A stretch of 34,471 nt of DNA from an uncultured Bacilli bacterium (GTDB lineage: Bacteria > Bacillota_I > Bacilli_A > RF39 > UBA660): assembly GCA_947628785.1 (NCBI GenBank), contig CANRBE010000004.1, positions 1-34,471 on the forward strand, in the 5' to 3' direction. Of this stretch, positions 6,288-13,402 are shown one piece after another. Positions within the stretch are counted from its first letter, which is position 1. Each line of letters begins with the position of its first letter. The notes under the pieces were generated by a model. That model was given only the letters and a program-made list of their open reading frames with translations. It was not told the origin of the DNA and searched no databases. The position numbers were made by a program, and so were the translations under genes.

Positions 6288-7277
6288 TTATTTATCAATT
6301 AAATGCATATTATCAAGTAAAATTCCAGTTCCTTCCGCTACACAAGTTAAAGGACTTTCAGCTATAAATACAGGTACTTTAAGTTCATGAGACAATAATT
6401 GGTCAAAACCACTTACTAAAGCTCCACCACCAGTTACCACAATTCCTTTATCGATAATATCAGCTGATAATTCAGGTGGGGTTTGTTCTAAAACACTTTT
6501 AGCGGTGTGTACAATAATATATGCACTTTCTCTTAAAGCTTCCTCAACTTCTTCACTAGCTAAAGTAATAGTGTGGGGTAGACCTGTAACTAAATCTCTA
6601 CCTCTAACTTCCATCTTTTCTTTAACGCAATCAGGAAAAACATTACCAATAGTAAGTTTAATTTCTTCAGCAGTTCTATCACCGATTAATAATTTATATT
6701 TATCTTTTATGTATTTAATAATATCATTGTCAAAAGCATTACCAGCTACTTTAATAGATGAACTAGTAACAATGCCACCCATTGATAAAACCGCAATATC
6801 AGTAGTTCCACCACCAATATCAATAACCATATTACCTGATGGTTTTGAAATATCCATACCAGCACCAATAGCCGCCACTTTAGGTTCTTCTTCTAGAAAA
6901 ACTCTTCTAGCACCAGTTCTCTCAGCAGCTTCTTTAATAGCATTTTTTTCAACTTGGGTTATATTTGATGGACAACAAATAAGTATCCTTGGTCTAGCTA
7001 ATAAACTTCTTCCATTTACTTCTCTAATAAAATGATTAAGCATAATTTCCGTTGTTTCAAAATCAGCAATTACTCCATCTTTCATCGGTCTAATTGCGAC
7101 TACTTTACCAGGGGTTCTTCCAAGCATTTCTCTAGCGGCATTCCCAACTGCGATTGGCCTTTTGTTTTCGGAGTCAATAGCCACCACACTAGGCTCGTTT
7201 AATACTATCCCTTGTCCTTTAATATAAATAAGCACATTAGCTGTTCCTAAATCTATTCCAATATCTTTGGCAAACAT
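6288..7277 (-). CDS. mbl: Rod-shape-determining actin homologue Mbl/MreB
   Basis: A 329-residue bacterial actin. The start MFAKDIGIDLGTANVLIYI and the phosphate loops (DIGIDLGTAN, NMVIDIGGGTTDIAV) and GIVVTGGGALVSG are all intact. The sequence is closest by eye to Bacillus Mbl (LNEPSVVAID, EEEPKVAAIGAGM). These proteins polymerise under the membrane and guide lateral peptidoglycan synthesis. spoIIID lies directly upstream, the conserved spoIIID-mbl pair of Bacillus. A GGAGGG ribosome binding site and a downstream terminator are present. The rod-shape role is by family knowledge. Confidence 0.95.
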   Translation of the reverse strand: MFAKDIGIDLGTANVLIYIKGQGIVLNEPSVVAIDSENKRPIAVGNAAREMLGRTPGKVVAIRPMKDGVIADFETTEIMLNHFIREVNGRSLLARPRILICCPSNITQVEKNAIKEAAERTGARRVFLEEEPKVAAIGAGMDISKPSGNMVIDIGGGTTDIAVLSMGGIVTSSSIKVAGNAFDNDIIKYIKDKYKLLIGDRTAEEIKLTIGNVFPDCVKEKMEVRGRDLVTGLPHTITLASEEVEEALRESAYIIVHTAKSVLEQTPPELSADIIDKGIVVTGGGALVSGFDQLLSHELKVPVFIAESPLTCVAEGTGILLDNMHLIDK

Positions 7278-7327
7278 TAGCTATCCCTCCTAAATCTTTA
7301 TTTATTATATCATATTTACTTATTAGA

Positions 7328-7585
7328 TTAAAGATACTTTTTCATTTTTAAATACTTTTTTTTAGTTGATTCTCCACCTCTTATATGTCTAATATCAGTA
7401 TGATATTTTAAAATTGTATCTACTTGTTTATATATCTCTTTATCTATTTTTTTTAATCTTTCATGTAAATCTTTATGAACTGTACTTTTAGATACTTTGA
7501 AATAGGTTGCTATTTCTCTAATAGTATAACCAGTTTTTAAAATATATTCCGCTTCTTTTAAAACTCTTGTTTTCATATCATTCAA
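7328..7585 (-). CDS. spoIIID: Sporulation transcription factor SpoIIID
   Basis: SpoIIID is the mother-cell DNA-binding switch regulator of sporulation. The protein carries the diagnostic block GYTIREIATYFKVSKSTVHKDLHERL and the C-terminal YHTDIRHIRGGESTKKKYL, matching B. subtilis SpoIIID almost throughout. I place the start at a TTG (complement of 7583-7585), because GAGGTG lies eight bases upstream and this aligns the N-terminus with MHDYIKERT of Bacillus. A GTG at 7594 would lie inside the ribosome binding site. That gives 85 residues. A TATAAT sits at 7603-7608, so the leader would be very short. Confidence 0.93.
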   Translation of the reverse strand: MNDMKTRVLKEAEYILKTGYTIREIATYFKVSKSTVHKDLHERLKKIDKEIYKQVDTILKYHTDIRHIRGGESTKKKYLKMKKYL

Positions 7586-7643
7586 GTTATACACCTCAAT
7601 AAATTATACGGAATATATCTTATTTTATGTCCTAAAAAAAGAA

Positions 7644-7661
7644 AAAGTAGGTTTTCTACTT
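7644..7661 (-). terminator. Terminator after spoIIQ
   Basis: AAGTAG (7645-7650) pairs with CTACTT (7656-7661). A TTTTTCTTTTTTT tract follows on the minus strand. The hairpin begins at the spoIIQ stop, so spoIIQ and spoIIID-mbl are probably separate transcripts, as expected for forespore versus mother-cell genes. Confidence 0.65.
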
Positions 7662-8291
7662 CTATAATTCTGATAAAGTTTTATCATAACATTCTTCTGG
7701 ATTAATAGCATTTCCATCAATCAAAACTTCAAAATATAAGTGGTCTTTTAAATCTTGTTGTAAATTAGACTCTCCACTTTTACCAATTATTTGTCCTTGA
7801 ATTACTGTTTCATTTTCTTTGACAGTTACATCAGACAAACTTTGATAAACAGTTACAACATTATCTGAATGTTTAATTTCAACAGTTGTACCTAAAGTGT
7901 CATCTTTTTTTACTGACGTTACAGTTCCATCAAAAACTGATACTACATCAAATCCAGTTTTACCACCATATGATATGCCACTACTTTGCATATAGGTATT
8001 TTGATAATAAATAATTGATTCTTGTTGTTTTTCTGATTCATCTTTATAATTATAAAAATTTTGAACTATTTTTATATCTGGGTCTGTATAAGGTTTTATC
8101 ATTTTAGCTTCACTCGCAACAACATCAACTGTATCATCAAATATACTTTTGGTAACATAAGTATCTTCTTTTTTAGATAAGTCTTTTTTGTTGTTTAAAC
8201 TTTCAATTACAAAAACGGTTCCAAAAAATGATACAATACCTATTACATAAATACCATACAAAACAGATTTTTTTATGTTTAATTTTTTCAT
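7662..8291 (-). CDS. spoIIQ: Forespore protein SpoIIQ (degenerate LytM/M23 domain)
   Basis: A 209-residue protein with one N-terminal transmembrane segment (~12-31) and an extracellular M23/LytM domain (~70-200). In Bacillus SpoIIQ sits in the forespore membrane and binds SpoIIIAH across the intermembrane space during engulfment. The metal-binding motifs are broken: the HxxxD motif reads K111-x-x-x-D115, and HxH reads H184-L-Y186. So it should be a scaffold and not an enzyme, as in Bacillus. Position between spoIID and spoIIID supports SpoIIQ over a generic M23 peptidase. GAGGTGAG precedes the ATG. Confidence 0.87.
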   Translation of the reverse strand: MKKLNIKKSVLYGIYVIGIVSFFGTVFVIESLNNKKDLSKKEDTYVTKSIFDDTVDVVASEAKMIKPYTDPDIKIVQNFYNYKDESEKQQESIIYYQNTYMQSSGISYGGKTGFDVVSVFDGTVTSVKKDDTLGTTVEIKHSDNVVTVYQSLSDVTVKENETVIQGQIIGKSGESNLQQDLKDHLYFEVLIDGNAINPEECYDKTLSEL

Positions 8292-8308
8292 TTTCTCACC
8301 TCTATTTT

Positions 8309-8337
8309 AAGTTTGGCAAGAATTTAAAAATTTATAC
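8309..8337 (-). promoter_or_regulatory. Weak sigma-F-like promoter candidate for spoIIQ
   Basis: On the minus strand GTATA (8333-8337), 15 bases, then GCCAAACTT (8309-8317) loosely follow the sigma-F pattern GYATA-N15-GGNNANANT. Several positions fail, so this is only a candidate. Confidence 0.2.
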
Positions 8338-9257
8338 TATATTTTTTTAATTTCTACTCCTTGATAATAATATTTTAAAATTTCATCATATTTTTTTCCA
8401 TTTTGAGCCATGGCTTCTGCTCCATATTGACTCATACCAACACCATGGCCAAATCCTTTTGTATTTATAGTTATATTAGTATCTTTTTTAGTGATAGAGA
8501 AGTATGTTGATCTTAAATTTAGTTTTTGCCTTACTTCTTTTCCTGTAAATTCTTTATTGTTAATAGTTATTTGTTTAACCGAACCAGCTTCGCTTTTTTC
8601 AGTTACTTTATAAACTAGAGTAGGGGAATAGTTTAAATTTAATTTGTTATAAAAATCTTTTAAAGTAAATGTTTTAGAATCATGATAAACTGGTGATATA
8701 GAATCCCAAGATGAATCAACACTAGTTAAATAGGGGAGAGCTTTAACAAAAACTTCTTCACTATTTTCAGTTTTACCACTACTAGTAGAAAAGAAAAAAG
8801 CTGTTATTATTTCATCATTATAAGTTAGATACTGACCCTTAGTTTGAATAACAGCTGATTTTATTTTATTTATTTTTTCTTCATATTCTTTTCCCCAATT
8901 TTTTTTTAAAGTTTCATCATCCAAATATACTTGGTCACTTACAGTATCAACAACATCGTATTGTTTTTCTTTTCTTAAATTCATTTTTCTAACGGCATAA
9001 GTTCTAGCTGCTACTGCTTGAGCTTTCAAAGCTTCGATGTCAAAATTAACAGGCATTTCACCAGCTAAAACATGGGATACATAATCTTCTAAAGGAAGAC
9101 TATCTATTTTTTTAGTTTTATCACGATATACTCTTATTTTTTGATTAGTTACAATATAAAATTTAACTTGTTTTTCATAGTCATCTTTAACAAATATTGT
9201 CACTATTAAATAGGGTATGAAAATTATTAAAAAACATACTAATAAAAATTTTTTCAT
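8337..9257 (-). CDS. spoIID: Stage II sporulation protein D (septal peptidoglycan hydrolase)
   Basis: SpoIID is the membrane-anchored lytic transglycosylase that thins and moves the septum in engulfment with SpoIIM and SpoIIP. An N-terminal TM segment (~4-23) is followed by the SpoIID domain. PLEDYVSHVLAGEMP contains the catalytic glutamate (E67 in my numbering); FFSTSSGKTENSEEVF and GFGHGVGMSQYGA are intact. I start at the ATG at 9255-9257, because GGGTGAT sits immediately upstream. An in-frame ATG four codons earlier (9269) has no ribosome binding site. Length is then 306 aa, close to family size. Confidence 0.95.
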   Translation of the reverse strand: MKKFLLVCFLIIFIPYLIVTIFVKDDYEKQVKFYIVTNQKIRVYRDKTKKIDSLPLEDYVSHVLAGEMPVNFDIEALKAQAVAARTYAVRKMNLRKEKQYDVVDTVSDQVYLDDETLKKNWGKEYEEKINKIKSAVIQTKGQYLTYNDEIITAFFFSTSSGKTENSEEVFVKALPYLTSVDSSWDSISPVYHDSKTFTLKDFYNKLNLNYSPTLVYKVTEKSEAGSVKQITINNKEFTGKEVRQKLNLRSTYFSITKKDTNITINTKGFGHGVGMSQYGAEAMAQNGKKYDEILKYYYQGVEIKKI

Positions 9258-9281
9258 TATATCACCCATTTTAGTATATAA

Positions 9282-9309
9282 AAAAAAGACTAATTATTTT
9301 GTCTATTTT
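9282..9309 (-). terminator. Weak terminator after the DUF1146 gene
   Basis: AAAA-A-AGAC (from 9282) pairs with GTCT-A-TTTT (to 9309) with one mismatch. T8 follows on the minus strand. It would end the rpiB-ywzB unit before spoIID. Confidence 0.45.
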
Positions 9310-9506
9310 TATACAAATTTTGAATAAGCATAAAAATCATAAAAGAAGTTTACTACTAAATATGATATGGCAAACAATAAAAATAAATAACAAATTCTAG
9401 CTTGATATATTCGATTTTTTTTAAATATTCTATTTATATTTATCGATTCAAATGACCAAATAACAGCTGGAACAACAAATAAATAAAGTAATGTTTTAAT
9501 ATTCAT
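9309..9506 (-). CDS. ywzB: DUF1146 family small membrane protein (YwzB-like)
   Basis: A 65-residue protein with two transmembrane segments. The core KKNRIYQARICYLFLLFAISYLV and the ending VVNFFYDFYAYS match B. subtilis YwzB (DUF1146), which lies near murAA and spoIID in Bacillus. Function is unknown. The start is chosen as the second ATG (9504-9506), since GGAG ends seven bases before it and would be only one base from the first ATG (9512). The start overlaps the end of rpiB, so translation is probably coupled. Confidence 0.85.
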   Translation of the reverse strand: MNIKTLLYLFVVPAVIWSFESININRIFKKNRIYQARICYLFLLFAISYLVVNFFYDFYAYSKFV

Positions 9507-9933
9507 TTTCATACTCCGTTATCATATTTCTTCTTTTTACATATTTATTATCTTCTAAAGTTTTAGTAGTTAAAAAACTTTTGACAATTTTTATTATTTC
9601 TTCTTTTTTTATTTTACTGGATAAAGCTAGGACATTAGCATCATTATGTTGTCTTGATAAAATAGCTTCTTCTACATTATTTACTTTAGCACATCTAATT
9701 TTTTTTACCTTGTTACAAGCAATACTCATTCCAATACCAGTTCCACATATAAGTATCCCAAAATCAGCTTCTCCTTTAGCTACCTTTTCACCTACTTTAA
9801 AAGCATAAATGGGATGGTCTGCAGATTCATAACTATTTGTTCCAACATCAATAAATTCTATTTCTTTAAAATTTTCCATAATTAGTTTTTTAGTATCTAA
9901 TCCACGATGGTCATTTCCAATGGCAACTTTCAT
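9496..9933 (-). CDS. rpiB: Ribose-5-phosphate isomerase B / LacAB family sugar isomerase
   Basis: A 145-residue sugar phosphate isomerase. It begins MKVAIGNDHRGLDTKK (with D/H of the active site loop), then DHPIYAFKVGEKVA and the catalytic-cysteine loop ADFGILICGTGIGMSIACNKV. RpiB interconverts ribose-5-phosphate and ribulose-5-phosphate in the pentose phosphate pathway. The related allose and galactose-6-phosphate isomerases cannot be excluded by eye, but RpiB is the usual chromosomal member. A GGAGGG ribosome binding site precedes the ATG, and the 3' end overlaps the DUF1146 gene. Confidence 0.92.
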   Translation of the reverse strand: MKVAIGNDHRGLDTKKLIMENFKEIEFIDVGTNSYESADHPIYAFKVGEKVAKGEADFGILICGTGIGMSIACNKVKKIRCAKVNNVEEAILSRQHNDANVLALSSKIKKEEIIKIVKSFLTTKTLEDNKYVKRRNMITEYENEY

Positions 9934-9975
9934 AATATCCCTCCAGTTTTTATTATAATATTTTTTTTTTAAGAA

Positions 9976-10006
9976 AAAAAGACTTTTTTAAATATTAAGT
10001 CTTTTT
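9976..10006 (-). terminator. Terminator of the unknown gene at 10005-10313
   Basis: AAAAAGACTT (9976-9985) and AAGTCTTTTT (9997-10006) make a perfect ten-base-pair stem with an 11-base loop. It overlaps the stop codon and is followed by T residues on the minus strand. Confidence 0.7.
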
Positions 10007-10313
10007 ACATTTTTTTACTGACATTTGAATTCCAGTATTCATTTTGAATGCCAGCTCCACCTAAATATGATGAGTTTATTTTTCCTTCTTTTCCATAATC
10101 AGTAGTTGCAGCTTCAACAGATTTTTGAGTTACTTTATAAGAACTTATAAAAGTTTCATATTGGGGTACTAACATCACAATTCCCACTTCATATTCCATT
10201 CTAGCATCTATACCATATTCTTCTTCTATTTTTTCAGCTTGTTTTTTTATATTACGAAAATTAGTAACTGCATCACGCATTCCCATAGATAAAAAGTCAT
10301 AATTTTTTTCCAT
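10005..10313 (-). CDS. Hypothetical small protein
   Basis: A 102-residue soluble protein I do not recognise. It has an N-terminal amphipathic helix (NFRNIKKQAEKIEEEYGID), a central hydrophobic segment (GIVMLVPQYETFISSYKV) and a polar tail. GAGGTGAT immediately precedes the ATG, which supports a real gene. It is followed by a strong terminator and lies 83 bases after the upstream unknown gene. There is no signal peptide. Confidence 0.72.
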   Translation of the reverse strand: MEKNYDFLSMGMRDAVTNFRNIKKQAEKIEEEYGIDARMEYEVGIVMLVPQYETFISSYKVTQKSVEAATTDYGKEGKINSSYLGGAGIQNEYWNSNVSKKM

Positions 10314-10396
10314 TCTATCACCTCGTATTTATTATACATTAAAAAATATATTAAATACTTTTAATTGATGGAAAATATATCAATTTGACATTTTTT

Positions 10397-10828
10397 TTAC
10401 ATATTTTTATTTAATTTTTTCACTATTTTTTTATTTTCTATACTATTAATATCATCTATTTCATTTGCCTTAGGATATAGTTTTTGAATTGTATTTTCTC
10501 TAAAATTAATAATAATTGCTTTTTTTTCATTATAAGTTTCATTAAATAATTTTTCATAACCTTCTATAATAATTTTATAATTTTTATAAGCTTCTTTATT
10601 TATATCAATACTACTTATAACTTTATTATCATCATAGATTAAAACTATTCTTTTAGATAAAGTATCATATATTTTAATTATTTGTTCTTTTAATATTTGA
10701 TACTTTTTTTTAATAATTTTTATATCATCTATATAATTTAAATTGTTATTTTGAGTAGTATAAATATCTCTTATCATATTGGCAGCTATTAATTTTCCTT
10801 TATTTAATAAAATAATTTTATTATTCAT
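10397..10828 (-). CDS. Hypothetical protein, Lys/Ile/Asn-rich
   Basis: A 143-residue protein without a recognised family. It is predominantly helical and charged (IIKKKYQILKEQIIKIYDTLSKR) with a possible beta strand IVLIYDDN. AGGAGG lies directly before the ATG. It sits between two other unknown genes on the same strand. AT content and amino acid bias are like the neighbours, so there is no sign of recent transfer. Confidence 0.7.
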   Translation of the reverse strand: MNNKIILLNKGKLIAANMIRDIYTTQNNNLNYIDDIKIIKKKYQILKEQIIKIYDTLSKRIVLIYDDNKVISSIDINKEAYKNYKIIIEGYEKLFNETYNEKKAIIINFRENTIQKLYPKANEIDDINSIENKKIVKKLNKNM

Positions 10829-10883
10829 GTTTAACCTCCTGGTTATTAGAATAACAAAATTATTTTATTTTTACAAGTTAAAA

Positions 10884-11645
10884 TTATTTTATCATAAACG
10901 ATTCAATAATTATTTCATTATTAACAAGACTATAGACAACTGTTACTTCATCAGTTGGAGTTCCAACTTTAATAGCTAAAGCTTGACTATATTTCATACT
11001 AGCACTAGCAGTATATTTTGATGTTGTATCGTCATAACTAGTTGCTTCTATGGAAAATGAATCAATAAATAGATTATTTGAATTATTACGTACATTATTA
11101 TAATAGACAAAATAATTGGATTTATCATAATTATTGTTTTTAGTAGAGACTTTTTTACTAGCTGGATTAAAATCTTTATTAAATAATTTTTTATAAATAA
11201 TATTATAACTATTATAAGGATAATAAGCTAAAACACTAGAATCAATTGGATTTTTCTCATTTTCATTAACAACTTCTTTATTATCTTTTAAAATAACAAA
11301 ATTTTTATTATTACTTAAATCTTTTAAAATATACTCCATCGCTAGTAATTGTTTATTTTCTTCACTAGCTAAAAGGTTGACATTTTTCTTTAATGATATT
11401 GTTTCGCCAGATTGATTTTTTAAAGTATTTGCTTCTTTTAAAATAACATAACTAATTGGATTTTTTATATCGTTTAAATGATTTTTCAAACGATTTGTTG
11501 TTGAGGGTTTGCTTACTACATTACTATTATCAACTTCTTCTTTTTTAGTCATATTTTTTCCATAGTTTGTCAAAACATATACTAAAAGTATAGCTAAAAC
11601 AACTCCAATTATTATTAATATTCCCATTTTATTATCTTTTTCCAT
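10884..11645 (-). CDS. Hypothetical membrane-anchored extracytoplasmic protein
   Basis: A 253-residue protein with a short cytosolic N-terminus and one transmembrane helix (GILIIIGVVLAILLVYVL, ~8-25). A polar, Ser/Asn/Lys-rich extracellular domain follows. The C-terminal ~60 residues look beta-rich (TSKYTASASMKYSQALAIKV, VVYSLVNNEIIIESFMI). There is no lipobox or catalytic motif I recognise. AAAGGAG precedes the ATG. A TTGACA (complement of 11705-11710) could be the -35 of its promoter, but the -10 is poor. Confidence 0.75.
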   Translation of the reverse strand: MEKDNKMGILIIIGVVLAILLVYVLTNYGKNMTKKEEVDNSNVVSKPSTTNRLKNHLNDIKNPISYVILKEANTLKNQSGETISLKKNVNLLASEENKQLLAMEYILKDLSNNKNFVILKDNKEVVNENEKNPIDSSVLAYYPYNSYNIIYKKLFNKDFNPASKKVSTKNNNYDKSNYFVYYNNVRNNSNNLFIDSFSIEATSYDDTTSKYTASASMKYSQALAIKVGTPTDEVTVVYSLVNNEIIIESFMIK

Positions 11646-11729
11646 TTATATTCTCCTTTATAATAAAATATTATCATATTTTTTATGATTAAACAATCAT
11701 ATTTTGTCAAACCATTTTTATTAAAAAAA

Positions 11730-11755
11730 AAATATGGTTTTTATATACCATATTT
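11730..11755 (-). terminator. rpmE terminator
   Basis: AAATATGG (11730-11737) and CCATATTT (11748-11755) form a perfect eight-base-pair stem with a ten-base loop, followed by ten T on the minus strand. It is a strong terminator right at the rpmE stop codon. Confidence 0.85.
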
Positions 11756-11966
11756 AAGCAGACTTTTCTGTAAATCCATATTTACTATTAAATTTTTCAA
11801 TTCTTCCTTTTTTGATATTGTTATTTTGTGTACCAGTATAAAAAGGATGACATTTATTACAAGTTTCTACATGTAATTCTGGCTTATTAGAACGAACTGT
11901 AAAGGTATTTCCACAAGCACAAGTTACTTTAGTATCTTGGTAATTTGAATTTGTATCTTTTTTCAT
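11754..11966 (-). CDS. rpmE: 50S ribosomal protein L31, zinc-binding type
   Basis: A 70-residue L31. It keeps the four metal ligands (VTCACGN and ETCNKCHPFYTG), which marks the C+ (zinc-binding) paralogue used under zinc-replete conditions, not the zinc-free RpmE2/YtiA type. The family core HPFYTG and GRIEKFNSKYG is present. The gene is monocistronic, with its own promoter, leader hairpin and terminator. GGAAGGAGAG is the ribosome binding site. Confidence 0.95.
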   Translation of the reverse strand: MKKDTNSNYQDTKVTCACGNTFTVRSNKPELHVETCNKCHPFYTGTQNNNIKKGRIEKFNSKYGFTEKSA

Positions 11967-11984
11967 TTAATCTCTCCTTCCGCC

Positions 11985-12001
11985 ATGACATCGCTTGTCA
12001 T
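11985..12001 (-). promoter_or_regulatory. rpmE leader hairpin (possible L31 leader)
   Basis: The rpmE leader forms ATGACA (complement of 11996-12001), a five-base loop and TGTCAT (complement of 11985-11990), immediately upstream of the ribosome binding site. L31 autoregulatory leaders have been described for Firmicutes. Whether this hairpin matches that family needs a covariance model, so the call is tentative. Confidence 0.4.
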
Positions 12002-12018
12002 AGTAATTTACGGTTTCA

Positions 12019-12047
12019 ATTATAACAATATTTCATAAATATTTCAA
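12019..12047 (-). promoter_or_regulatory. rpmE promoter
   Basis: TTGAAA (-35, complement of 12042-12047), a 17-base spacer and TATAAT (-10, complement of 12019-12024) form a near-consensus sigma-A promoter. The leader to the ATG is about 45 bases. Confidence 0.85.
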
Positions 12048-12060
12048 GTATTTTTAATAT

Positions 12061-12708
12061 TTAATCATTATTTTTACCAAATATTTCTAACAAACGAAGG
12101 AATACGTTAATAAAGTCTAAATAAAGTTGTAAAGCACCATAAATAGCTAAGTTTTCACTATTTGGACTCATCATATATATCTTTTTTATATTTTGTACAT
12201 CATATGCCATAATACCGACAAATAGTAATATACCAACAATGTTAAGTCCTAAATCTAAAGAAGCACTTTTAAAAAAGAATATATTAACAATACTTACTAT
12301 GATAATACCTAAAACACCCATTAAAAAATAAGTACCAAGTTTGGATAAATCCATTTTAGTAAAATAACCTAGTAATCCAAATATTAACATAACAACTGAT
12401 GTTATGATAAAAACATAGATTATTGATGTTAATTGATAGGTTATAAATACTGATGAAAATGTTAATCCTGATAGGAAAGAATAAAAGATAAAAGCTAGTT
12501 TGGCTCCAGTTGGACTCATTTTATGTATTCTAACTGAAAGTACTATTACAGTTATAAGTTCTGCAATAACAACTACAAAAAATCCCATTCCTAAAATTTG
12601 GTCAGATATTGATTTATTAACAGCGACAACTTGACCTGTTAAAAATGTAATAGCTAAGCCAACAAACATCCAAATAAAAACTTTGGAAAAATATTTTTGT
12701 ATATCCAT
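12061..12708 (-). CDS. BAX inhibitor-1 (BI-1/YccA) family membrane protein
   Basis: A 215-residue integral membrane protein with seven hydrophobic segments. It shows BI-1 features: MFVGLAITFLTGQV, GAKLAFIFYSFLSGLTFS, and the conserved tail GIMAYDVQNIKKIYMM followed by YGALQLYLDFINVFLRLLEIFG. Bacterial members such as YetJ conduct calcium in a pH-dependent way; the YccA branch interacts with FtsH. The exact role here cannot be read from sequence. GAGGTGAA precedes the ATG and it has its own promoter. Confidence 0.92.
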   Translation of the reverse strand: MDIQKYFSKVFIWMFVGLAITFLTGQVVAVNKSISDQILGMGFFVVVIAELITVIVLSVRIHKMSPTGAKLAFIFYSFLSGLTFSSVFITYQLTSIIYVFIITSVVMLIFGLLGYFTKMDLSKLGTYFLMGVLGIIIVSIVNIFFFKSASLDLGLNIVGILLFVGIMAYDVQNIKKIYMMSPNSENLAIYGALQLYLDFINVFLRLLEIFGKNND

Positions 12709-12725
12709 AATTTCACCTCACCAAA

Positions 12726-12754
12726 ATTGTATCATAAAAATTTTATAAAGTAAA
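12726..12754 (-). promoter_or_regulatory. Promoter of the BI-1 family gene
   Basis: TTTACT (-35, complement of 12749-12754), 17 bases, TACAAT (-10, complement of 12726-12731). The -35 abuts the stop codon of the gene ending at 12755. Confidence 0.5.
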
Positions 12755-13360
12755 TTATTTATGAAGTTGCCATTTATTTAACCAATTGATTAAATTTTTA
12801 TTAGTAAATTTATCGATTGGTAAAAAATTGATATTATATTTTTCACATAACATTTTTAGTCTTTCATTGTAATAATTAATTAATTGTTTATTTTTTAAAT
12901 CAGAAGTTGTATACCCATATATGATAATTTTTTCTTTTGTAACTAATCTTATTTTTTCTAGTAATTTATCATAGTCTTTACATAATTCATCAATATAATT
13001 ATACATTTCATTGACATCATAAAAATTCATTTTATAATAAAGGTCGGTATTACCTATTGAAATAGTAATTATTTCAGATTTAATTAATGAATTATTAATT
13101 GATTGGTTTTTATTTTTTACCGTGATTGTTTTATTGTTTTCAATATCTAAATATAAATCAGTAATTCGATAATCTGGTTTAGAAAAAGAATTATTGTAAA
13201 TTTTTAATTGATTTTGTTTTTTATAATAATCAAGTATAGTTTCAGTATATGGTATTTCTGTATCTGATATATTTAAAAAATCTATCTTGGTATCTTTATT
13301 AAATTGGTAGATTAAAAAAACTATTATAATTATAGATACTAGTAATATCCATTTTTTCAT
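12755..13360 (-). CDS. Secreted/anchored SGNH-hydrolase-like protein (putative)
   Basis: A 201-residue protein with an N-terminal membrane anchor or signal (MKKWILLVSIIIIVFLIYQF). The mature part recalls an SGNH/GDSL fold: ITISIGNTDLYYK near the middle resembles block III (GxND), followed by the helix-strand pattern EKIIIYGYTT and INYYNERLKMLCEKYNINFLPID common in these hydrolases. However the block I GDS serine and the terminal DxxH are not evident, so it may be catalytically dead or divergent. A GGGGG ribosome binding site precedes the ATG, and the murA terminator lies upstream. Confidence 0.55.
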   Translation of the reverse strand: MKKWILLVSIIIIVFLIYQFNKDTKIDFLNISDTEIPYTETILDYYKKQNQLKIYNNSFSKPDYRITDLYLDIENNKTITVKNKNQSINNSLIKSEIITISIGNTDLYYKMNFYDVNEMYNYIDELCKDYDKLLEKIRLVTKEKIIIYGYTTSDLKNKQLINYYNERLKMLCEKYNINFLPIDKFTNKNLINWLNKWQLHK

Positions 13361-13375
13361 AAAGTCCCCCTAAAA

Positions 13376-13402
13376 AAGATAAAGCTTTTTATACTTTATC
13401 TT
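13376..13402 (-). terminator. murA terminator
   Basis: AAGATAAAG (13376-13384) and CTTTATCTT (13394-13402) form a nine-base-pair stem with a nine-base loop and T6 on the minus strand. It overlaps the murA stop codon. Confidence 0.8.

Noticed and set aside
6505-7035. Plus-strand frame of 176 codons
   Set aside because: It is antisense to mbl, whose protein is clearly conserved over its full length; no ribosome binding site.
11685-11876. Plus-strand frame over the rpmE region
   Set aside because: It crosses the rpmE terminator and lies antisense to the conserved L31 gene.
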